Source of the DNA: DASZCR01 sp035942915
Lineage (GTDB): Bacteria > Acidobacteriota > Blastocatellia > Pyrinomonadales > Pyrinomonadaceae
Direction of reading: 5' to 3'
DNA length: 9,967 bases
Assembly: GCA_035942915.1 (NCBI GenBank)
Contig: DASZCR010000292.1
Coordinates: 1-9,967, forward strand
Of this stretch, positions 1 to 6,776 are shown one piece after another. The position numbers and the translations under genes are program-made. Below the pieces are notes generated by a model that saw only the letters and a list, made by a program, of their open reading frames with translations, was not told the origin of the DNA and did no database searches. Numbering within the stretch: position 1 is the first letter of the stretch; each line of letters begins with the position of its first letter.

Positions 1-1
1 C

Positions 2-2905
2 TACACGGCCGAGATTGGCCGTTCCGGCGGCGGCGTCGTGACGGTCGTGACGCGCGGCGGCGGAAACGATTTTCATGGCTCGCTCTACGAGTTCTTCCGC
101 AACGACGCCTTCAACGCCAACACGTTCTTCAACAACCGCCAGCCACGCCTCGCCAACGGCGACGTGAACCCGACCTTCAAGACGCCGAAACTGCGCTACA
201 ACAACTTCGGCGGAACCATCAGCGGCCCCGTCTACCTGCCACGCTTCGGCGAAGGCGGCAAACGCTATTGGAGCGGCCGCAACAAGACCTTCTTCTTCTT
301 CTCGGAGGAAGCGCGCCGCGTCATTCGCGGCACGACCGCCGCGACGCGCACCGTGCCGAGCCTGGCTGACCGCGCCGGCAACTTCGCCCCGCGTCTCGGC
401 AACCTCGTCTGCCGCAACGCCGCCGGAACGGCTACGGCAACGGCCAGCGCGGCTGGCGTCTGTCCGGCCGCGCAGCCCATCATCGCGACGGCGATTGACA
501 CCAACGGGCAACTGATACAGGTGCGCGTCAACCAGATTTTCCGCTTCGGCACGTCCATCGCTTACGCCAACAACACGATTCCGCAAAACGAGATGGACCC
601 GCGCGCGCTGGCGCTGCTCAATGCCTACCCGCTGCCCAACTCCGGCACCAACTCCTTCATCTTCAGCCCGCTCAACATCAACAACACGCGGCAGGAGACG
701 GTGCGCATCGACCATAACTTCAACGACAATCATCGCTTCTTCGGTCGCTACACGCACGACCTCTCGCAGACGCAGGAGTCGTTCGGTCTCTTCGGCGACG
801 CCACGTCCGGCCTGCCCGGTCTCGCCACGACCGACACGCGCGTTCCCGGCCACGTCCTCGCGCTCTCTCTGACGAGCGTTCTTTCGCCGACGCTCGTTAA
901 CGAAGTGACCTACAACTATTCGGGCACGCTCATCGGCTCGACCCCGGTCGGCGAGAGCAGGCGCGCAGATTTCCCCGGCTCCGGCGCTATCCCTGAGCGT
1001 TTCCCGGAGAACAACAACAACGTCATTCCGTCCATCACCAACTCGACCTTCAGCAGCGCTATCTTCGGCCATCAGGGCTTCAGGATTCTGACCCGCATCC
1101 ACGCCTTCCGCGACGTGTTGACGTGGACGAACGGCAACCACACCTTCAAGTTCGGCGGAGAGGTTTCGCACGAGCAGAAGGGCGAGAACGCCAACAACCT
1201 GACGCAGGGCAGCTTTGCCTTCAGCGGCAACCAGACGGCAGGCCCCACCGCTCTCGGCGGCACCGCCCGCACAGGTCTCGGCGCGGCCTCCTTCCTGCTC
1301 GGCATCGCCAACACCTACACCGAAGACGAGCGCGACGTGACGTTTGACTTCCGCTTCGGCCGGCGCGAGTTCTTCGCGCAGGATACGTGGAAGGTGCGTC
1401 CGAACCTGACGCTCGACTTCGGCGTTCGTTATCAGTATTTCACGCCCGTCCGCGACGTGGACAACATCCTGACGAACTTCGACCCGAACCTCTACGACCG
1501 CTCGCGTGCGCCGCAGTGCACGCCGGTCACTTCCGGGCCGCTGACCTGCGCGACGCTCGTCGCCGGAACTGGCGACCCCTTGAACGGCATCGCCATCGCG
1601 GGCGTCAATTCGCCCAACGGCTCTTTCATTGCGCCGCGCGACCTGAACAACTTCAGCCCGCGCATCGGCCTCGCCTACGACCCGTTCATGAAGGGCAAGA
1701 CCGTGATTCGCGCCGGTTACGGCTTCTACTTCGACCAGCCGCTCTCCGGCATCTTCGGACAGAACGTGCAGGTCAACCCGCCCTTCAACCGCCGCGTCTC
1801 CTTCAGCACTTCCGGCTCGACCGTCGTCACGCTCGCCAACCCGACGGGCGGCCTCGTCGGCGCCATCGCGCCGCCCTCGCTGCAAGGCACAGACCCGAAC
1901 TTCCAACTGCCCGAAACGCAGCAGTGGTCTATCGGCATCCAGCACGAAGTCTTCCGCAACGCGACGGTTGACCTCTCCTACGTCGGCACGAAGGGCGACA
2001 ACCTGATTCGCATCGTCGAGATTAACCTCCCGACGCCGCAACAGGTCATCGACGCCGGTGGGACGGCGACCGTCAACGTCATCAACGCCGTGCGCCCGTT
2101 CCGGGGCTACGGCTCGATTACCTTCCGTGAATCGAGCGGCATCTCGCGCTATCACGGCATGCTCTCGTCGTTCACCTACCGTTTTGCCTCCGGCTCCTCG
2201 ATTACGACCTCCTACACGTGGTCGAAGAACCTGACGAACGCGACGAACGACCGCGACGCCGTAGACATCCCGCAGCACTACTCGCGCAAGGACACGGACG
2301 AGTACGGCGTCGCGCGCAGCAACCGCGCACACGTCTTCAGCGCGGGCTACGTCTACGAACTACCGTTCCTCAAGAAGAGCGAGAATGCCTTCGTGCGCCA
2401 CGCGCTCGCCGGTTGGCAGATTTCCGGCATCACGCAGATTCAATCGGGTCTGCCCATCGCGCGCGCTCTCAACATTTCGGGCACGCAGTTCGCCAACACG
2501 GCCATCAACAACGGCCTGCGCGGCAACCGTCCTGACCTTGTCGGCGACCCGAACGGCGGATTGGCCGGGACGAACGACGCGACGGGGCTGCCCTTCATCT
2601 TCGACCCGACGGCCTTCGCGCTGCCCGCTAACGGAACTTTCGGCAACTCGCCGCGTGCGTTCGCACGCCTGCCCACGCAGAACCAGACGAACCTCTCGGC
2701 GATTAAGAACTTCTACTTCAACCGCGACCGCGACATCCGTTTGCAGTTCCGCGCGGAAGCCTTCAACATCTTCAACCACACGCAGTTCACCTCCGTCGGC
2801 ACGGTCTTCGACCCGTCGCTGGCACTCACGGCGACGACCTTCGGCCGTCCGACGGCCGCGCGTCTGCCGCGCGAATTCCAGTTCGGTCTCAAGTTCTACT
2901 TCTAA
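2..2905 (+). CDS. TonB-dependent receptor, Oar-like (C-terminal part, N-terminus outside window)
   Basis: Outer-membrane beta-barrel receptor that should import a large or scarce ligand using TonB energy; the ligand cannot be told from sequence. The frame is open from base 2, so the GTG at 38 is not the real start. The visible 967 residues begin at the plug end (YTAEIGRSGGGVVTVVT, then NDFHGSLYEFF), so a signal peptide, probably a carboxypeptidase-regulatory-like domain and most of the plug are missing; family members are usually about 1100-1200 residues. The rest is barrel: alternating aromatic strands and long N/G/T-rich loops, with KTFFFFSEE near fragment residues 95-103. It ends FGLKFYF, a C-terminal aromatic signal of barrels inserted by the BAM machinery. 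Cysteines occur as two close pairs (codons at 410 and 461; 1517 and 1547), both probably in surface loops. Family assignment is firm; substrate is unknown. Confidence 0.95.
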   Translation, partial: YTAEIGRSGGGVVTVVTRGGGNDFHGSLYEFFRNDAFNANTFFNNRQPRLANGDVNPTFKTPKLRYNNFGGTISGPVYLPRFGEGGKRYWSGRNKTFFFFSEEARRVIRGTTAATRTVPSLADRAGNFAPRLGNLVCRNAAGTATATASAAGVCPAAQPIIATAIDTNGQLIQVRVNQIFRFGTSIAYANNTIPQNEMDPRALALLNAYPLPNSGTNSFIFSPLNINNTRQETVRIDHNFNDNHRFFGRYTHDLSQTQESFGLFGDATSGLPGLATTDTRVPGHVLALSLTSVLSPTLVNEVTYNYSGTLIGSTPVGESRRADFPGSGAIPERFPENNNNVIPSITNSTFSSAIFGHQGFRILTRIHAFRDVLTWTNGNHTFKFGGEVSHEQKGENANNLTQGSFAFSGNQTAGPTALGGTARTGLGAASFLLGIANTYTEDERDVTFDFRFGRREFFAQDTWKVRPNLTLDFGVRYQYFTPVRDVDNILTNFDPNLYDRSRAPQCTPVTSGPLTCATLVAGTGDPLNGIAIAGVNSPNGSFIAPRDLNNFSPRIGLAYDPFMKGKTVIRAGYGFYFDQPLSGIFGQNVQVNPPFNRRVSFSTSGSTVVTLANPTGGLVGAIAPPSLQGTDPNFQLPETQQWSIGIQHEVFRNATVDLSYVGTKGDNLIRIVEINLPTPQQVIDAGGTATVNVINAVRPFRGYGSITFRESSGISRYHGMLSSFTYRFASGSSITTSYTWSKNLTNATNDRDAVDIPQHYSRKDTDEYGVARSNRAHVFSAGYVYELPFLKKSENAFVRHALAGWQISGITQIQSGLPIARALNISGTQFANTAINNGLRGNRPDLVGDPNGGLAGTNDATGLPFIFDPTAFALPANGTFGNSPRAFARLPTQNQTNLSAIKNFYFNRDRDIRLQFRAEAFNIFNHTQFTSVGTVFDPSLALTATTFGRPTAARLPREFQFGLKFYF

Positions 2906-2920
2906 AGACCGACGCCCAAC

Positions 2921-2963
2921 CGTGTGCCCGCGTCTCTCTCTGTTGAAGAGGCGCGGGCACACG
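2921..2963 (+). terminator. Strong hairpin after the receptor gene, possible terminator without a U-tract
   Basis: The left arm at 2921-2937 pairs with the right arm at 2947-2963. The outer 12 bp (CGTGTGCCCGCG against CGCGGGCACACG) are perfect, followed by one G-U pair and four more Watson-Crick pairs, around a 9-base loop. It begins 16 bases after the receptor stop codon. No T-run follows on either strand, so it is not a classical intrinsic terminator; it could be a Rho-assisted terminator, an RNA 3'-end stabiliser, or a processing site. The stem is directly visible; its role is inferred. Confidence 0.55.
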
Positions 2964-2983
2964 CGCGTCCCGCCTCGAACCTG

Positions 2984-2992
2984 TGTTTAAAT
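2984..2992 (+). promoter_or_regulatory. Possible extended -10 element for nagA (leaderless transcript)
   Basis: TGT followed by TTAAAT resembles an extended -10 box (TGn then TATAAT, four of six matches). It is a rare A/T island in this GC-rich stretch. Its end lies six bases before the ATG at 2999, so transcription would start at or next to the A of that ATG. No good -35 box is visible at the usual distance. A leaderless mRNA would explain the lack of a Shine-Dalgarno sequence before nagA. This is inference from position and a weak motif. Confidence 0.3.
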
Positions 2993-2998
2993 GGCGAC

Positions 2999-4231
2999 AT
3001 GCCCGATTCCAGCTTCGACTCCGAAACAGCTCTCCCCTCATCAACCATCCTGCTGCGCGGCGCGCGCCTCGTCCTTCCCCGCAGGACGTGCGAAGCAGCC
3101 GCCCTGCTCGTCCGCGACGGCACGATAGCGCGCATCGCAGAGCACCCGCAGGAAGCCTCCGCGCTCCACGCAGATGTGAGCCTCGACCTCACCGGCCTGA
3201 CACTCTTTCCCGGCTTCATCGACGTACACATTCACGGCTCCATCGGCATCGACACGAACGACGCCGACGCCGACGGCCTCCATCAAGTCGCGCGTCATCT
3301 GGCGCGTCACGGCGTCACCGCATGGCTTCCGACGCTCGTTCCCGCGCCTGACGACGACTACGCTTCGGCTGCGCGCGCCGTCACACAACTGATGCGCGAG
3401 CAGGACGACGCGAGCTTGCGCGAGGCGGCGGCGCGCGTTCTCGGTCTGCACTACGAAGGCCCCTTCGTCAACACGGCGCAGTGCGGCGCGCTGCGGACGG
3501 AGTTCTTCCGCACCTATTCTGCGCCGGAAGATTTGCGCGCGCTCGCCTGTGTCGAGGCGGAAGGCGCGCGGCACATGACGACGCTCGCGCCCGAAGTCGA
3601 AGGCGGCGTCGAGTTGGTCGGAGAACTAAGCGCGCGCGGCTGGATAGTCTCCATCGGCCACACGCGCGCCGATGTCGAGACGCTCGAACGCGCGCGCACG
3701 CACGGCGCGCGTCACCTGACACACTTTCTCAACGCCATGTCGCCGCTTCATCATCGCGCGCCCGGCCCCATCGGTTGGGGACTTGTGTGCGACGACGTGA
3801 CGTGCGATGTGATAGCCGACCGCATCCACTGCGACCCGCTCGCGCTCGCGCTCGTCCTGCGCTGCAAGACGGCCGAGCGCGTCTCCCTCATCAGCGACGC
3901 GGTCGCACCCGCCGGTCTCGGCGACGGAGAGTTTCGCGTCTGGGGCGAGACGATAAAGGTCGAGGCAGGACGGACGAGCAACGCGCGGGGCAGCATCGCC
4001 GGCTCGGTTATCAACATGAGCGATGCCGCGCGCACGATGGCGTCGCTCGGCGTCGCGCCCCCGGATGTCGCGCGGATGGCCGCGCTCAATCCCGCGCGCC
4101 TGCTCGGACTCGAACACCTCTGCGGCTCAATCGAAGAAGGGAAACGCGCAGACCTCGCCGCGCTCGACGCGGAGGGTCGCGTGCGCCTGACGCTCGTCGG
4201 CGGACGCATCGCCTTCGAGCAATTGCCTTGA
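2999..4231 (+). CDS. nagA: N-acetylglucosamine-6-phosphate deacetylase
   Basis: Cytoplasmic amidohydrolase that removes acetate from GlcNAc-6-phosphate to give glucosamine-6-phosphate, in amino-sugar catabolism and cell-wall recycling. The 410-residue chain has a small beta-domain (about 12-70) and then the TIM barrel. Visible metal and catalytic signatures are GFIDVHIHG (H77, H79), HYEGPF (E153), SIGHTRAD (H221), LTHFLNAM (H242) and ISDAVAPAG (D300, catalytic aspartate), followed by GSIAGS and the C-terminal GSIEEGKRADLAALD. The HxH pair is complete, as in Bacillus and Thermotoga NagA, whereas E. coli NagA has Gln and Asn there. Length suits the family (E. coli 382). Start: ATG 2999 was chosen over GTG 2924 because the extra 25 residues would be encoded by the hairpin and have no counterpart before the conserved ILLRGARL; neither start has a clear Shine-Dalgarno. 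No nagB or sugar kinase is present here. It is convergent with the TPR gene. Confidence 0.93.
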   Translation: MPDSSFDSETALPSSTILLRGARLVLPRRTCEAAALLVRDGTIARIAEHPQEASALHADVSLDLTGLTLFPGFIDVHIHGSIGIDTNDADADGLHQVARHLARHGVTAWLPTLVPAPDDDYASAARAVTQLMREQDDASLREAAARVLGLHYEGPFVNTAQCGALRTEFFRTYSAPEDLRALACVEAEGARHMTTLAPEVEGGVELVGELSARGWIVSIGHTRADVETLERARTHGARHLTHFLNAMSPLHHRAPGPIGWGLVCDDVTCDVIADRIHCDPLALALVLRCKTAERVSLISDAVAPAGLGDGEFRVWGETIKVEAGRTSNARGSIAGSVINMSDAARTMASLGVAPPDVARMAALNPARLLGLEHLCGSIEEGKRADLAALDAEGRVRLTLVGGRIAFEQLP

Positions 4232-4254
4232 AAATTTATCGGGGCAGGGCTTAA
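4232..4254. other. Convergent intergenic gap
   Basis: Only 23 bases separate the nagA stop from the stop of the opposing TPR gene. The stretch is A/T-rich for this genome and runs into the 10-base palindrome CTTAATTAAG (4250-4259), which contains the TPR stop codon. CCTT/AAGG and AATT/AATT could pair weakly across 4226-4260, but the stem is short and interrupted. I see no convincing bidirectional terminator. Confidence 0.4.
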
Positions 4255-5415
4255 TTAAGGTTTGGCGTTGAGGCGTTCGGCTTCGGCGGCGCGTTTGGCT
4301 TCGTGCAACTGGCGCGCTCTTTCGAGTTCGCGTCGGCCTTCTTCCTTGCGGCCGCTCTGCACGAGCACGCGTCCGAGTTGAAAGTGGCCGTCGGCAATCG
4401 TGTCGTCGAGTTTGACGGCCGCGCTCAATTCCTCGACGGCGCGCTCTAAATCTCCTGCCTGCGCCAGCGCGCGGCCGAGCGCGAAGCGCGTGTCAAACTC
4501 CTGCGGAAAAGCGCGTGCGGCGCGTTCGAGCAACGGACGTGCGCGCGCCGCCTCGCCTTTCGTCAGATAAAGGTCGCCGAGCGTAAACGATGCGCGCGCG
4601 TCTTCCGGGTCGCGCCTGAGAACTTCCGTCAACACGCGTTCGGCCTCTTCGTAGCGATAGAGTTTCCAGTAGAGATAACCGAGTCCGTAGCGCGTCACGT
4701 TCGACTCAGGCCAGAGCGCAACGGCTCGCTCGTAGGCGACGGCCGCCTCGGTCGTGCGCCGCGCGCCGTCGAGCGCGTCGCCGTATTGCGCCCAGAGTCT
4801 CCCCGTCTCCTCACCCAAATCGAGACGCCGTTTGAGTACCGCAGACGCTTCGACGAAGCGACGCTGTCGCATGAAAGACTCTGCGGCCATCTCCAACAGC
4901 GCCTTGTCGCGCGGCGCGCGCGCCAGCAACTGCGCCAGTTCGCGGCTCGCCTCCTGAAAACGCTCCGCGCCGACGAGCGCCACCGCCAACGCGCGCCGTC
5001 CCGCCTCGTGCTCCGGTTCGAGCGCGAGCGCCCGCCGCAAGTGCAGGACGGCCGTCTCGAACTGCGCGGCGCGGACTGCGGCCAGTCCGAGGTTGAAGTG
5101 CGCGCCCGCCAGTTTCGGGTCGAGCATGGCGGCGCGTTCCCATGCCGCAGACGCTTCCGCACTCTTCCCCCGACGGCTGCGCGCCGTGCCGAGATTGACC
5201 CACGCGCGCGCGTCTTCAGGCGCGATGCCGACGACTCGCTCCCACACTTCTTCGGCTCCTGCCCAGTCGCCCGCCGCCTCGCGCGCCTGCGCCGCAGAGT
5301 AAAGCGCGCGCACCTCTTCCGTGCGCCGCGCGTCGCCGTCGCCGGTTTGACCCGGCGCGGCAGCGACAGCGACGAAGAGCAGGCAGACGATTGTTGACAG
5401 GAGCTTGAATCTCAT
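4255..5415 (-). CDS. Exported TPR-repeat protein
   Basis: A 386-residue protein made almost wholly of tetratricopeptide repeats, helical hairpins that bind other proteins. Residues 1-23 are a Sec-type signal peptide: basic MRFK, a hydrophobic stretch, then AVAAAPGQ, with likely cleavage near residues 20-23. There is no proper lipobox (the cysteine at 11 follows TIV), so it is probably a soluble periplasmic protein rather than a lipoprotein. About ten 34-residue repeats run from about 36 to 372; clear examples start near AWVNLG (71), AHFNLG (105), SFTLGDLY (276), RFALGRAL (310) and HFQLGRVL (344). The tail (372-386) is charged. The ATG overlaps the glcF stop as ATGA, and AAGG lies five bases upstream, so translation is probably coupled. 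Specific role unknown: a periplasmic scaffold is possible, but a link to glycolate oxidation is suggested only by the operon. Confidence 0.9.
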   Translation of the reverse strand: MRFKLLSTIVCLLFVAVAAAPGQTGDGDARRTEEVRALYSAAQAREAAGDWAGAEEVWERVVGIAPEDARAWVNLGTARSRRGKSAEASAAWERAAMLDPKLAGAHFNLGLAAVRAAQFETAVLHLRRALALEPEHEAGRRALAVALVGAERFQEASRELAQLLARAPRDKALLEMAAESFMRQRRFVEASAVLKRRLDLGEETGRLWAQYGDALDGARRTTEAAVAYERAVALWPESNVTRYGLGYLYWKLYRYEEAERVLTEVLRRDPEDARASFTLGDLYLTKGEAARARPLLERAARAFPQEFDTRFALGRALAQAGDLERAVEELSAAVKLDDTIADGHFQLGRVLVQSGRKEEGRRELERARQLHEAKRAAEAERLNAKP

Positions 5416-6776
5416 TCAGACCTTGCGCCTCGCGTCTCCGCATAGAAGCCCGCGCGCCTGTAAGACTCGTCGAGCAACTCGACGGGATGACAGATTAACA
5501 GTTCGAGACCGTGTGCGCGCGCACCTGCTGCGAGTTGCATGTGACAGCCGGGATTGCCGGTCGTCAGCACGCTCGCGCCCGTCTCACAGACATGCGCCAT
5601 CTTCTCTGCGAGCACGCGCTCGGACAACTCCGTCTCCAACAGATTGTAGACGCCCGCGCCGCCGCAACAGACATCGCTGCCTTCGAGCGGCACGAAACGT
5701 AAGTCCGCAATCGCGGCCAACAGACGCAGCGGCGACACGTCTGCGCGCTGGCCGTGAAGCAGATGACAGGACGCGTCATAGGTCGTCGCACAATCTCCGA
5801 CCGGCGCACCTTCACGCGTGCCCGTCGCAGACAGTTGTTGACTCACGTCGCGGACGCGCGCGCTGAACCTGCGCGCACGTTCACTGTAGTTCTCCTCTCC
5901 GGCCAGCAGGTGCGCGTAAGAGACGAGCATCGCGCCGCAGCCGCCCGCGTTGGTCACGATGGGCGCATCGTCTGCGTCCGCGAAGGCTTCGAGGTTGCGG
6001 CGCGCGAGACGACGTGCCCCTTCGAGGTCGCCCGCGTGCGCGTGCAACGCGCCGCAGCAGACCTGACCACGCGGCGCACTCGTCGCGCACCCATTGGCTT
6101 CGAGCACACGCGCCGTCGCGCGATTGACACGCGCGAACAGACCTTCCGTCACGCACCCCTCGAACAGCAGCGCACGCGACCTCTCCTCCGAGCCTTCAAC
6201 TTCGCCGACGCCTCTGGCGCCGGCATGAGCCTCCTTCTCATCGGCAGACAGAGCGGCGGGCGTCGAGCCGTCGAGCAACGCGAGCGCAAGCCGGAGACGG
6301 AGTGGCAGCAGGCGCGACGCACGCGTCTTGAGCAGCAAGCGCGGCAGGCGCAAGTCGCGCAGCGTGCGCGCGAGCGTGAAGGCCAGCGAGAGGCGTGCGG
6401 GATGGAGCCAGACGTGGCGCAGCACGAGTCGCAGAGCGCGAGCAGTCCACCCGCGCGGCCTGCCGCCGCGACGTATGTCGCTGCGTGCCGCCTCCAAAAG
6501 TTGACCGTACTCGACGCCCGCCGGGCACGCGCTCTCGCAAGCGCGACAGCCGAGACAGCGGTCGATGTGGCGCTCGAACGAATCAGAGGCCAGCGGCAGA
6601 CGCCCTTCGGCGACGGCGCGCATCAGGTATATCCGGCCACGCGGGCTGTCGTTTTCGTCGCCCGTCTGAACGTAGGTCGGGCAGGCTTCCAGACACAGGC
6701 CGCAGTGGACGCAGGCCAGTATCTTCCGCTCGTCGGCGACAAGCGCGTGCGCCGTCTCAGACAACTTCTCGCTCAT
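5412..6776 (-). CDS. glcF: Glycolate oxidase iron-sulfur subunit GlcF
   Basis: Electron-transfer subunit of glycolate oxidase: it takes electrons from the FAD subunits and passes them towards membrane quinones. The 454-residue chain has two 4Fe-4S motifs, CVHCGLCLEACP (C22, C25, C28, C32) and CLGCRACESACP (C74, C77, C80, C84), then a basic leucine/arginine-rich linker (about 105-165). Two cysteine-rich CCG domains follow: CCG at 240-242 with upstream EGC and downstream NAGGCG, and CCG at 370-372 with upstream DASCH and downstream GNPGCH. This is the full GlcF layout; E. coli GlcF is about 400 residues, and the extra length is mostly at 165-205. Start: two ATGs in tandem (6779 and 6776) overlap the stop of the upstream gene; GGAG lies five bases before the second and only two before the first, so 6776 is preferred. 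LutA/lactate-type relatives are an alternative, but the GlcDE neighbour favours GlcF. Confidence 0.93.
   Translation of the reverse strand: MSEKLSETAHALVADERKILACVHCGLCLEACPTYVQTGDENDSPRGRIYLMRAVAEGRLPLASDSFERHIDRCLGCRACESACPAGVEYGQLLEAARSDIRRGGRPRGWTARALRLVLRHVWLHPARLSLAFTLARTLRDLRLPRLLLKTRASRLLPLRLRLALALLDGSTPAALSADEKEAHAGARGVGEVEGSEERSRALLFEGCVTEGLFARVNRATARVLEANGCATSAPRGQVCCGALHAHAGDLEGARRLARRNLEAFADADDAPIVTNAGGCGAMLVSYAHLLAGEENYSERARRFSARVRDVSQQLSATGTREGAPVGDCATTYDASCHLLHGQRADVSPLRLLAAIADLRFVPLEGSDVCCGGAGVYNLLETELSERVLAEKMAHVCETGASVLTTGNPGCHMQLAAGARAHGLELLICHPVELLDESYRRAGFYAETRGARSE
5421..5424 (-). promoter_or_regulatory. Shine-Dalgarno of the TPR gene, inside glcF
   Basis: On the minus strand AAGG precedes the ATG at 5415 with a five-base spacer and lies within the last codons of glcF. 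It supports this start and re-initiation by ribosomes finishing glcF. Confidence 0.55.

Noticed and set aside
286..303. TTC repeat coding for FFFFF
   Set aside because: It looks like a simple repeat, but it encodes the KTFFFFSEE segment usual in this receptor family rather than a phase-variation tract.
2924..2998. GTG start giving a 25-residue extension of NagA
   Set aside because: The extension is the translation of the hairpin and has no counterpart before the conserved ILLRGARL, nor a Shine-Dalgarno.
4250..4259. Palindrome CTTAATTAAG at the convergent junction
   Set aside because: It stands out in GC-rich DNA, but it is short, overlaps a stop codon, and has no second copy or partner site in the window.
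5348..5415. Possible lipobox in the TPR signal peptide
   Set aside because: The only cysteine (residue 11) follows TIV and lies inside the hydrophobic core, not at a cleavage site, so a lipoprotein call is not supported.
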